From: Deltaproteobacteria bacterium
Lineage (GTDB): Bacteria; Desulfobacterota; Desulfobulbia; Desulfobulbales; VMSU01
Reading direction: 5' to 3'
Assembly: GCA_021789795.1 (NCBI GenBank)
Contig: JAJYJA010000039.1
Coordinates: forward strand, 1 to 16,594
DNA length: 16,594 nt
Shown piece after piece: positions 1-6,298 of this stretch. The notes beneath the pieces are model-generated. The model did no database searches. It saw only the letters and a program-made list of their open reading frames with translations, and was not told the origin of the DNA. Numbering within the stretch: position 1 is the stretch's first letter; each line of letters opens with the position of its first letter. The position numbers and the translations under genes were made by a program.

Positions 1-114
1 GCCGATATACAAGGCGCGGGGTGTGTTTGGCGAGTGAGGCCATACAGATGATGGTATGCCGAACGAGCCAAACCGCCACGCGCCGCAGTAGATCGGTCTT
101 TTTGCGACGCCATC
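1..114. repeat. Dispersed near-palindromic repeat, copy 1 (cut by left edge)
   Basis: This stretch is almost identical to 4491-4601. The only differences are a 3-nt change at the apex (around 47-55) and one C/T change near 97. It lacks the left arm only because the window begins inside it. The right end reads CTTTTTGCGACGCCATC, the reverse complement of the left-end type seen at 4474 and 4451. The two halves fold back on each other around the central CATAC/GTATG. It ends 30 bp beyond the stop codon of the minus-strand gene at 145-351. No ORF of substance lies inside. It looks like a non-autonomous, MITE-like or REP-like intergenic element. Confidence 0.85.
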
Positions 115-120
115 ACACTT

Positions 121-137
121 GATGAGCTCGAAAAAAG
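121..137. repeat. Solo end of the dispersed repeat
   Basis: The 17 bases GATGAGCTCGAAAAAAG match the repeat's left end at 4451 (GATGATCTCGCAAAAAG) at 15 of 17 positions, and lie six bases beyond copy 1. The match suggests a fragment or relic end next to a nearly intact copy. It also overlaps the T-tract of a possible terminator for the minus-strand gene, so the resemblance could partly come from A-richness. Confidence 0.4.
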
Positions 138-146
138 GCCGGCCTT
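131..146 (-). terminator. Possible weak terminator of the PnuC-like gene
   Basis: Read on the minus strand, the stop codon is embedded in AAGGCCGGCCTT followed directly by further Ts (the A-run at 131-136 on plus). The palindrome can only form a short stem with a CCGG loop, so it is weak. The adjacent repeat hairpin at 1-114 may be the real transcript end. Confidence 0.3.
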
Positions 147-351
147 ATTCCGACCGCCGCCAGCCTATCACGCTGCTCAACAGGAATCCCGAAAACAACA
201 ACACCTCCGGCCACATCCCCCGGCTAACATTGACCAGGATGAAGCCCAGGTTCGAGCAGCACCAGACCGGCCAGCAGAGGCGCCGCTGGTAAGCGTTCAA
301 GAAGGCCCCGGCCAGGGCGATGATGGTAAGGATCCAGGAGATGGTGGTCAT
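145..351 (-). CDS. Small PnuC-like three-helix membrane protein
   Basis: A 68-residue, very hydrophobic protein with three likely membrane helices at about residues 5-20, 25-41 and 48-64, separated by short basic or polar turns (YQRRLCW, NVSRGMW). It ends with GWRRSE. The spacing, and the W..S/N..G...N pattern in helix 2, resemble one three-helix half of PnuC vitamin-precursor transporters, and more loosely the SemiSWEET half-transporters. Full PnuC has seven helices, so if functional this would have to oligomerise. The start is supported by a purine-rich Shine-Dalgarno sequence (GAGAGGGG on the minus strand at 354-361). It is divergent from the S1-domain gene by about 80 bp. The substrate is unknown; family placement is from pattern memory only. 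Confidence 0.7.
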   Translation of the reverse strand: MTTISWILTIIALAGAFLNAYQRRLCWPVWCCSNLGFILVNVSRGMWPEVLLFSGFLLSSVIGWRRSE

Positions 352-433
352 TTGCCCCTCTCGGACGTTCGCCGCCCGCGACTTTACCGACTAAAACCAA
401 CCCCCAAGCAAGGCAAACGACAAGGATTACCCC

Positions 434-1276
434 ATGCCGGAGATCGGACGCATCAATACCCTGACGGTGGTAAAACAAACCGAAATCGGCCTCTACCTCG
501 ATGGCGAGAACCTAGGCCGCCTGCTGCTGCCCAGACGGGCGGCCCCCAACCAATGCCTGGTGGGCGACCGGATCGAGGTGTTCGTGCACTACGATCAGGA
601 AGGCCGGCTGATCGCCACCACCAGACGCCCCGCCGCCCTGCCCGGCGGCTTCGCCTACCTAAAGGCTACCGGGATTTCCAGCGCCGGGGCGCTGCTCGAC
701 TGGGGCCTGTCCCATCCCCTCCTGGCCCCGGCGGCCGGGCAACGGCAAAAGATGGCCATCGGCAAGTCATACCTGGTGCGGATCGTGCATCAGGAAGACC
801 AGCGCCGGATCATCGCCACCTCCATGATCGATGGCTTCTTGGATCAGTCCCCTCCCGACTACCAGGTGAACCAGCCAGTTGAACTGCTGATCGGCACCCA
901 TACCGAGCTGGGCTACAAGGCGATCATCAACGATTCACACTGGGGGGTGCTGTACGAAAACGAGGTCTTCCAACCCCTGAAAAAAGGCGACCGGATTGCG
1001 GGATTCATCAAAAAGGTCAGGGAAGACTATAAGATCGACCTCTGCCTGCAACTGCCAGGATACGAAAAGGTTGACGACCTGGCGGAACAGATCGTCAACC
1101 GGCTCAAACAGCATGACGGCTTCCTGGCGGCCAGCGACAAGACCCCGGCCGACATCATCCACCAGTGGTTCGGAGTCAGCAAGAAGAATTTCAAGAAGGC
1201 GATCGGCCGGCTATACAAACAAAAACGCATCACCCTGGCCGAGGATGGCATCCGCCTCAACCCCACCCGTCCTTGA
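434..1276 (+). CDS. cvfB: CvfB/YitL-type S1 RNA-binding protein
   Basis: A 280-residue cytoplasmic protein with the length and architecture of the CvfB (conserved virulence factor B) family. It has three S1-like OB folds (about residues 3-65, 68-130 and 145-207), then a C-terminal winged helix (about 225-277). Signature stretches are the N-terminal IGRINTLTVVKQTEIGLYLD, the repeated GDRI..F/GFI strands, and the terminal FGVSKKNFKKAIGRLYKQKR..L..DGIRL, which is very typical of the family. Family members bind RNA and affect virulence-gene or stress expression in Gram-positives; the role in other phyla is undefined. The start has an AAGGA Shine-Dalgarno sequence 7 nt upstream. No terminator is visible behind it; the next gene has its own promoter. 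Confidence 0.9.
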   Translation: MPEIGRINTLTVVKQTEIGLYLDGENLGRLLLPRRAAPNQCLVGDRIEVFVHYDQEGRLIATTRRPAALPGGFAYLKATGISSAGALLDWGLSHPLLAPAAGQRQKMAIGKSYLVRIVHQEDQRRIIATSMIDGFLDQSPPDYQVNQPVELLIGTHTELGYKAIINDSHWGVLYENEVFQPLKKGDRIAGFIKKVREDYKIDLCLQLPGYEKVDDLAEQIVNRLKQHDGFLAASDKTPADIIHQWFGVSKKNFKKAIGRLYKQKRITLAEDGIRLNPTRP

Positions 1277-1325
1277 AACGACGCCCGCCTCCGCCTGGTC
1301 GATAATCAACAAAAAATTTTCTTGT

Positions 1326-1355
1326 TTGACAAGTGCCCCAGGCACTCTCTATACT
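1326..1355 (+). promoter_or_regulatory. Sigma-70-type promoter of the PilZ gene with operator-like palindromes
   Basis: TTGACA (1326-1331) and TATACT (1350-1355) are separated by 18 bp, close to the housekeeping consensus. A perfect inverted repeat AGTGCC-CCA-GGCACT (1332-1346) fills most of the spacer. A second, CAAGGTG-N7-CACCTTG (1362-1368/1376-1382), lies at the expected start of transcription, about 6-12 nt past the -10 box. The start codon is 80 bp downstream of the -10. The first palindrome is well placed for a repressor; the second could be an operator or a 5' hairpin in the mRNA. Confidence 0.65.
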
Positions 1356-1435
1356 TAAAAACAAGGTGCTCGACACACCTTGACCTTGACCAGGCGCGGC
1401 CCTCAAGATGCCCGCCGCAACCGAGAGGAGAGGGT

Positions 1436-1798
1436 ATGAAACCAGCAGCAGAACGCCGAAGGCAGCCCCGTTACCGGCTCGGCGAGGGGGCGATCGCAGT
1501 CACCGCCAACAACCCTGGCCACATCCAAAACATCAGCCTGGGCGGGCTATCCTTTGTGTACTTAAACAGCGAGTCCCCGATGGCGGATGCCGACACCGTG
1601 GACATCTTAGACGGCCAGAACGACTTCTTCATGGAGGCCATTCCCTGCCACACCGTGTCGGAGAAGGTGCTGATCAACGAGTCCTCGTTCAGCATGCTGC
1701 GCATGGTACAGCGTTCCCTGGCCTTTGGCCCGCTGAGCCCAGCCCAGCAACGCCAACTGGAGGCCTATATCCTCCAGCACTCAACCAGCTACGCCTAA
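1436..1798 (+). CDS. PilZ-domain protein, probable c-di-GMP receptor
   Basis: A 120-residue single-domain protein. The PilZ c-di-GMP-binding signature is complete: R8xxxR12 in ERRRQPRYR near the N-terminus, and N32-x-S-x-x-G37 in QNISLGGLSF. The rest is a short beta-barrel-like sequence with a charged C-terminal helix. ATG 1436 was chosen over an upstream in-frame ATG (1322) because it follows a strong GAGAGGAGAGG Shine-Dalgarno sequence, and the upstream extension would overlap the promoter. Proteins of this kind bind cyclic di-GMP and act through a partner, often in motility, polysaccharide or adhesion control. No diguanylate cyclase or output partner is in the window, so the target is unknown. 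Confidence 0.85.
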   Translation: MKPAAERRRQPRYRLGEGAIAVTANNPGHIQNISLGGLSFVYLNSESPMADADTVDILDGQNDFFMEAIPCHTVSEKVLINESSFSMLRMVQRSLAFGPLSPAQQRQLEAYILQHSTSYA

Positions 1799-1834
1799 CC
1801 GCAAACACCCCCCGCCTCTACCCTCCCCGCACAA

Positions 1835-1883
1835 GACAAGAAAAGGCCCGCCAGAGCTTCGGCTCGGCGGGCCTTTTCTTGTC
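1835..1883. terminator. Strong bidirectional terminator between convergent genes
   Basis: An 18-bp perfect stem (1835-1852 with 1866-1883) is extended by GAGC/GCTC around a TTCG tetraloop (1858-1861), with one bulged A at 1853. The stem contains AAAAGG/CCTTTT, so both strands give a GC-rich hairpin followed by a T-run. It sits between the PilZ gene (plus) and the cytochrome b gene (minus) and can serve both. Confidence 0.9.
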
Positions 1884-1912
1884 GTCTCTGGCCCCTTAAG
1901 GCCCTGACCTTA

Positions 1913-2758
1913 TCAGTTGTGTTGGATATACTTGAACATGGTCAGGATAATGGCCACGATCAGCACCGAGCCGGTGGTGACCACGAACAACCCGAACACC
2001 GTGGCCAGGCGCCGCAGCCAGGCGGCCGGGGCCCGGCGGGTGACGATCCGCTCCAGCTCGCCGGAGGCGACCAGTTGATCGTACTCGCGGGGACGCTCGT
2101 GCTTCAACTCCTCCAAGGGCACCGAGCCCACGAAGATCACCGGATCCAAGGGAAACTTCTCGGGCCGCAGGTGGGTGTTGTAGAAGTGGATGGTGAAGAT
2201 GAAGCCCGCCGCCAGCAAGGCCTCGTCGCTGTGGATAATGGTGGCGATGTTGATCCAGTAGCCAGGAAACAAACGCGAGAACTGCTCCGGGAACCACAGG
2301 GCAAGCCCCGAGGAACCGATCACCGCGATGCCCCAGAAGACGGCCATGAAATCGAACTTCTCCCAATAGGTCCAATGCCCGTAATAGGGCCGCTTACCAC
2401 CGAAGAACCACTTGAAGGTGCCGATCATCTCCTTCAAGTCGGTCAGGTTCGGCACCAGACCCTCGGGGTCGAAGATAAACTCAAACAGATCCTTGTCCGA
2501 CTCCTTCCACGAGGTGTAAAGCAGGATCATGGTCAGGAAGAAGTAGAAGAAGGTGATCACGGCGCAGAAGCGGTGCAGCGCCCCCAGCACCTCAAATCCG
2601 CCGCCCACCCTGGCGATCCAGTCGGCCCAGGGCTCGGTGGCGAACTTAAGCGCCATGCCGGTGACCGCCAGGGTCAGGAAGCTTAAAATAATCAACAGAT
2701 GGATGAACCGCTGAAAGACCGAAAACCTCTCGACGTACAATACCGGCGTTCTTGTCAT
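1913..2758 (-). CDS. Membrane cytochrome b, FdnI/b561-like
   Basis: A 281-residue integral membrane protein with about five helices (roughly 17-38, 60-82, 136-156, 172-194 and 249-275). Candidate heme ligands are H20, H62, H176, H191 and H196. The segment IHSDEALLAAGFIFTIHFYN followed by THLRPEKFP closely follows the gamma-subunit pattern of formate dehydrogenase (FdnI) and relatives. In that family a diheme cytochrome b exchanges electrons with the quinone pool at the inner membrane. The gene follows the multiheme cytochrome c gene by 61 bp on the same strand, so the pair probably forms one complex: menaquinol oxidation or quinone reduction coupled to periplasmic hemes. No formate dehydrogenase subunits are nearby, so the donor or acceptor is open. 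A GAGAGG Shine-Dalgarno sequence precedes the start. Confidence 0.85.
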   Translation of the reverse strand: MTRTPVLYVERFSVFQRFIHLLIILSFLTLAVTGMALKFATEPWADWIARVGGGFEVLGALHRFCAVITFFYFFLTMILLYTSWKESDKDLFEFIFDPEGLVPNLTDLKEMIGTFKWFFGGKRPYYGHWTYWEKFDFMAVFWGIAVIGSSGLALWFPEQFSRLFPGYWINIATIIHSDEALLAAGFIFTIHFYNTHLRPEKFPLDPVIFVGSVPLEELKHERPREYDQLVASGELERIVTRRAPAAWLRRLATVFGLFVVTTGSVLIVAIILTMFKYIQHN

Positions 2759-2819
2759 GCTCGTAGCCTCTCTACAGAATGAATGAGATAAATTGACTCT
2801 CCCCTTGCCCGGCCAGGTG

Positions 2820-4070
2820 TCAGTGCGGATGCTGCTTGGTCATGGCCTTTAGTCTCTCGATGATCGAGCGCGGCACCCAGAGGATGGTGTGCAGGCCGAA
2901 GAAGGCGAAGGTGCCGACCAAGAGCCCGGTCATGGCCCAGAAGGTGTAGAAGAGATAGGGGTACTTGTCCTTGTCGGCGCTGGAGTGAGTGGCGTGGGTC
3001 AGGTAAGTGGTGAAGCTCTGGTTGGCATTAGGATGGCATTTGGAGCAGGTCTTGACGATATTGGCGGTGTTGATGGTGGAGCTGGGGTCCTGGGCCGGCA
3101 TGATGTTGTGGGAGCCATGGCAGTCCGAGCACTTGGCGGTCCGCTCGCCGCCCTTGAGCAGGGAGGCCCGGCCGTGGTAAGTCTCCATGTAGGTCTCGGT
3201 CTTGTGCTCGTGGCAGTTGCCGCACTGCCTGGCGATAATCAGCCGGAAATCCCTCTGGTTCACCCTGGCGATCGAGTGGTCGGTATGGCAGTCGGTGCAG
3301 ACCGGCAACTTCTTGTTGGTCTTGGTGACCAGGGGGCTGTGCACCGACTTCTGGAACTGCTCGGCGATGCCGACGTGGCACTTGCTGCACGTCTTGATGA
3401 TGTTGTTGCGGTTGACGCTGGAGGCGGGATCGGAGGCCTTCTGGACATCGTGGGCGGTATGGCAACTGCTGCATACCGCGGTCACGATCAGACCATCCTC
3501 GAACAACCCCTTGCCGTGCACCGACATGGAGTAGTTGGTGGTGATGTTGTGCTTATTTAAATCATGGGTCTCGGTCATCTTCGAGCCTTCCTGATGACAG
3601 CGGCCGCAGGTGTAGGGGATGTTTAAGGGATAGGTGGTGGACTTGGGGTCGGTGGGCTTTAGGATATCGTGCTTGGAGTGGCAGTCGTAGCAACGGGGCG
3701 CGAACTTGTCGCCCTTGGCCATCGCCACCCCGTGGGCGCTCTTGGCGTATCGCTCGCCGATCTTATCGTGGCAAGCGGCGCAATCGACCGGCTTGAGCGG
3801 CACCGGGTGCTCGTCGCCCTTGACATCGGCGTCCACATGGCAGGAGAGGCAGCCGTTGTCGGCGTGGACCGTCTTCTTGAAGGCGTCGCCATCGATGTAG
3901 AGGCTGATCGTCTTACCGTCGTGCTGGGTGGTCATCGACTTGTCGCCGTGACAGCCCAAGCAGTCGTCGTTGGTCAGGGCCGAAACCCTGGCCGCCGAGA
4001 TCGCGAGCAGGATGAGCAGGAAACCGACCGGCTTTCCGATCCTGGGAAGCAGTGTGTCCTTGTAGCGCAT
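2820..4070 (-). CDS. Eleven-heme c-type cytochrome, membrane-anchored
   Basis: A 416-residue exported protein. A signal peptide or N-terminal anchor occupies about residues 12-31, followed by eleven CxxCH heme c motifs at residues 37, 74, 97, 127, 155, 200, 228, 258, 283, 314 and 342. Many further His residues (SAHG, SVHG, SVHS, TYHG) are probable distal ligands. A C-terminal membrane helix (about 372-398) with a basic tail holds it at the inner membrane with the hemes in the periplasm. Repeated xTCSKCH and CSDCH units point to internal duplication. Start: ATG 4070 follows AAGGAGG at a spacing of about 8 nt. With the cytochrome b downstream it resembles the quinone:periplasm electron-transfer modules common in sulfate- and metal-reducing Desulfobacterota. 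The exact partner is unknown. Confidence 0.93.
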   Translation of the reverse strand: MRYKDTLLPRIGKPVGFLLILLAISAARVSALTNDDCLGCHGDKSMTTQHDGKTISLYIDGDAFKKTVHADNGCLSCHVDADVKGDEHPVPLKPVDCAACHDKIGERYAKSAHGVAMAKGDKFAPRCYDCHSKHDILKPTDPKSTTYPLNIPYTCGRCHQEGSKMTETHDLNKHNITTNYSMSVHGKGLFEDGLIVTAVCSSCHTAHDVQKASDPASSVNRNNIIKTCSKCHVGIAEQFQKSVHSPLVTKTNKKLPVCTDCHTDHSIARVNQRDFRLIIARQCGNCHEHKTETYMETYHGRASLLKGGERTAKCSDCHGSHNIMPAQDPSSTINTANIVKTCSKCHPNANQSFTTYLTHATHSSADKDKYPYLFYTFWAMTGLLVGTFAFFGLHTILWVPRSIIERLKAMTKQHPH

Positions 4071-4375
4071 CGATGAAACCCTCCTTGCGGTTGAGATGAA
4101 GATGGATATGGCCTGCTATCTTTTTTAACTTTCCCCTTTATCTTTAATAAGATGTATGCGCCCAAAGGCGCCGGGCGGAAACAACTGGGAACATTTCCCC
4201 GGCCCTTACGACTCCCGATGCCGTCGCCGTGCGGCTTATGGTTGGAAGGTTATTGCTACTCGACGGCCTTTAATGACGCCAACCGGCGCGCAACGAAGCT
4301 TACCCAGCCCTGGAGCGACAGGCTCCGCCCCCCCTTTCACCAAGACTATTATCCAGCCCAGGAAAGGACTATGGT

Positions 4376-4404
4376 ATTATGTCTGACCCGCCCCTGAAAC
4401 GCAA
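4376..4404 (-). promoter_or_regulatory. Candidate promoter of the cytochrome operon
   Basis: On the minus strand, TTGCGT (4399-4404) and CATAAT (4376-4381) are separated by 17 bp. The -10 box matches consensus at five of six positions; the -35 box only at three of six, so an activator may be needed. The A/T-flanked palindrome at 4414-4427 lies immediately upstream. Confidence 0.4.
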
Positions 4405-4405
4405 G

Positions 4406-4431
4406 AAAAAATGAATGACCACTCATTTTTT
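4406..4431. promoter_or_regulatory. TetR-operator-like palindrome with A/T-tract arms
   Basis: AATGA-CCAC-TCATT (4414-4427) is a perfect 5+5 inverted repeat. An alternative larger register is AAAAAATGA-N8-TCATTTTTT (4406-4414/4423-4431). It is enclosed by a further inverted pair, CCCGCCC (4387-4393) and GGGCGGG (4436-4442). The AATGA-N4-TCATT half-site layout is that of many TetR/AcrR-family operators. No TetR gene lies in the window, so any regulator would act in trans. A terminator role for the RACo-like transcript is an alternative. Confidence 0.45.
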
Positions 4432-4450
4432 TTAAGGGCGGGCCAGAACT

Positions 4451-4601
4451 GATGATCTCGCAAAAAGTTAGCCGATGGCTAAGCAAAAGGGCCGATATAC
4501 AAGGCGCGGGGTGTGTTTGGCGAGTGAGGCCATACATATGGTATGCCGAACGAGCCAAACCGCCACGCGCCGCAGTAGATCGGCCTTTTTGCGACGCCAT
4601 C
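4451..4601. repeat. Dispersed near-palindromic repeat, copy 2 (complete)
   Basis: A 151-bp element. The core (4474-4601) is an imperfect palindrome over its full length: GATGGCTAAGCAAAAGGGCC from the left matches the reverse complement of the right end (GATGGCGTCGCAAAAAGGCC). The pairing continues inward through GGCGCG and GTTTGG to a CATATG apex at about 4537. A 23-bp left extension (4451-4473) repeats the end sequence as GATGATCTCGCAAAAAG. The right end stops four bases before the stop codon of the RACo-like gene, so it follows that gene on the minus strand and would form a long hairpin in its transcript. Confidence 0.88.
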
Positions 4602-4605
4602 AGAA

Positions 4606-6141
4606 CTAGCCGGGAACCGGCACCGAAGGGAAGAGGGCATGGTTGGTGTGGGGGATGAACTTGGCGCCGGAGAAGCGAAGCATGAACTCCTGGTTGACGT
4701 TCAACTCCACATAGGTGATGGAGCGCATGATTTGCAGGCTGCGGCTGCGGGCCGCGCCACTGGCAAGGGTCAACTCCGCCCCGGCCAGGGAGCTGTTGCC
4801 GATCGGTTGATAGACCGAGAGCGGCAGGTCGGGCAGCATCCCCAGGGTGATGGCCCGGCGGGGGTCGATGTGGCGGCCGAAGGCCCCGGCCACGCAGATG
4901 CGGCTAAGCTCGGCGAAGTCCACCCCCACCTGGGCCGCGAGGGTGGAGAGGATGGCGTACATGGCGGCCTTGGAACGCATCAGGGCGTCGAGGTCGGCCT
5001 GCTCCAGGATCACCGCCCGGCCATCGGCAGCCTCCTCCCCTGGTACCACCACGTAGGACAGGCCGCTCTCACCCCGCCGCAGTCGCCTGGGGTCGGCGCC
5101 GGGCCTGAACTTGCCCCGCTGGTCGATGACCCGGCCCAGATAGAGCCCGGCCACCAGGTCGATGATCCCGGAGCCGCACAGCCCCCTGGGGGGCTGGTTG
5201 TCGACAGTCTGCCAGGAAATAGCCAGGGTGGCGGGATCGATGTCGAGGTGTTCGATGGCCCCCGGCCCGGCCCGCATCCCCATCCGGGCCACCCCGCCCT
5301 CCAGGGCCGGCCCGGCGGCCCCGGCGCAGGCGATCAGCCAGTCCCGGTTTCCCAGCACCACCTCGGCGTTGGTGCCGACGTCGATCAGCATCGCGGTCTT
5401 CTCCCCCTGATCCAGGCCGCTGGCCAGGATGCCGGCGATCAGGTCCCCCCCGAAATAGCTGCCCACCCCCGGCAGGACATAGACCGGGGCCGCCGGGTGG
5501 AGGGCGAGGTTAAGCTCCCAGGCCGCCGTCAGGTCTGGGGCGTTGACCAGGGGGATGTAGGGCTCCCGGCAGAGGTGGTGGGGATCGAGCCCCAGAAACA
5601 GGTGGATCATGGTGGGGTTGCCGGCCACGCTTAAGGCCCGGACCTCCTGGGGGACGATCCCGGCCTGGCGGGCCAGTCCCGTGGCCAGCTCGTTGATCGA
5701 GCCGATCACCGCCCCTTGCAGCTCGGATAGCCCCGCCCCCTGGCCGGCCTCGTGGATGCGGCTTAGGATGTCGTCGCCGAAGCGGATCTGACCGTTGAGG
5801 TGGTGACCCCGGGCCAGGCGGCGGCCGCTGGCGAGATCGAGCAGGGTCGCCTCCAGATAGGTGGTACCCAGGTCCAGGGCCAGGCCGGGCAGGACAGCCG
5901 GGGGCCGGGGCAGGAAATCGACCAGCTCCAGCCGGCCCTCGCCGTCGTTGACGATGGCGGCCCCCGAGAACCCCGCCTCCCGGAAGTTCGCGGCCACCCT
6001 TCCGGCCCAGCGCCAGGGCACGACCAGCGGCCCCTGGCCCAAGCCCTCCCGCAGGGCGCGCTTTAACCGGTCGAGATCGGCGGTGTTGTCCTTGAGGCTG
6101 GGGGGCGGGGCGGTGACCGGCAGGCAGCGGACGAGCGGCAT
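4606..6141 (-). CDS. RACo-like ASKHA reactivator lacking the ferredoxin domain
   Basis: A 511-residue cytoplasmic protein of the RACo/DUF4445 family (reductive activators of corrinoid proteins). These use ATP to drive the one-electron reduction of inactive Co(II) in corrinoid methyl-transfer proteins. Visible motifs: the middle domain (about 22-80), ASKHA phosphate-1 LALDLGTTYLEATLLDL (87-103), GNPTMIHLFLG (174-184), phosphate-2 MLIDVGTNAEVVLGN (251-265), CAGAAGPALEGG (272-283), GLCGSGIIDLVAG (320-332), CVAGAFG (416-422) and the family C-terminus FMLRFSGAKFIPH. Typical RACo proteins of 600 residues or more carry an N-terminal [2Fe-2S] domain; here there is none, and no cysteine cluster, so electrons must come from elsewhere. 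The Shine-Dalgarno sequence is weak (GGAAA). No corrinoid protein or methyltransferase is in the window. It is divergent from the activase-like operon. Confidence 0.88.
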   Translation of the reverse strand: MPLVRCLPVTAPPPSLKDNTADLDRLKRALREGLGQGPLVVPWRWAGRVAANFREAGFSGAAIVNDGEGRLELVDFLPRPPAVLPGLALDLGTTYLEATLLDLASGRRLARGHHLNGQIRFGDDILSRIHEAGQGAGLSELQGAVIGSINELATGLARQAGIVPQEVRALSVAGNPTMIHLFLGLDPHHLCREPYIPLVNAPDLTAAWELNLALHPAAPVYVLPGVGSYFGGDLIAGILASGLDQGEKTAMLIDVGTNAEVVLGNRDWLIACAGAAGPALEGGVARMGMRAGPGAIEHLDIDPATLAISWQTVDNQPPRGLCGSGIIDLVAGLYLGRVIDQRGKFRPGADPRRLRRGESGLSYVVVPGEEAADGRAVILEQADLDALMRSKAAMYAILSTLAAQVGVDFAELSRICVAGAFGRHIDPRRAITLGMLPDLPLSVYQPIGNSSLAGAELTLASGAARSRSLQIMRSITYVELNVNQEFMLRFSGAKFIPHTNHALFPSVPVPG

Positions 6142-6154
6142 GATGAGTTTCCGG

Positions 6155-6183
6155 TTGACTGGTTGTTAAAGGAAAGGTTAAAG
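6155..6183 (+). promoter_or_regulatory. Weak candidate promoter of the activase-like operon
   Basis: TTGACT (6155-6160, five of six matches) and TTAAAG (6178-6183) are 17 bp apart, pointing toward the gene at 6299. The -10 box is poor. The 157-bp divergent gap probably also carries the RACo-like promoter, for which I find no convincing boxes. Confidence 0.3.
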
Positions 6184-6298
6184 AGCCACCAGGGCCCTTG
6201 GCGCGAGGGCGGCCCAACTTGCCGTTTCACGCCCTTTTACCCGTTATCAATAGCCCTTTTCAAGCACAAAGACAACCGCGAGCCGCCCTCTAAGCGCC

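Larger units (their letters stand above)
4071..4450. other. Non-coding upstream region of the cytochrome operon
   Basis: I see no credible gene here: the short ORFs have no family resemblance and overlap on both strands. On the minus strand, a possible promoter at 4376-4404 would give a leader of about 300 nt before the cytochrome start. The leader can form several hairpins: GGAGC/GCTCC (4312-4326), GCC-GGTT-GGC (about 4278-4287), GCCGTCG with CGACGGC (about 4219-4266), GGGAA-ATG-TTCCC (about 4187-4199) and GCGCC/GGCGC (about 4159-4172). It matches no riboswitch consensus I can recall. Confidence 0.5.

Noticed and set aside
1919..2686. Long plus-strand open frame of 255 codons opposite the cytochrome b gene
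   Set aside because: It mirrors the third-position bias of the real minus-strand gene, has a Gly/Gln/His-rich composition with no domain, and the opposite strand encodes a well-recognised membrane protein.
4071..4370. Known riboswitch (c-di-GMP GEMM, cobalamin or molybdenum cofactor) in the cytochrome leader
   Set aside because: I compared the hairpins with the consensus cores I remember (GEMM GGTAGCCGGGTTACC, B12 box, Moco core) and found no match; left as an unassigned structured region.
4152..4397. 81-codon plus-strand frame in the cytochrome upstream region
   Set aside because: No recognisable domain, no Shine-Dalgarno sequence at the start, and it overlaps other short frames of equal quality; treated as non-coding.
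4639..5634. 331-codon plus-strand frame opposite the RACo-like gene
   Set aside because: Low-complexity Gly/Pro/His/Asp-rich translation typical of antisense shadows in GC-rich genes; the minus strand carries all ASKHA motifs.
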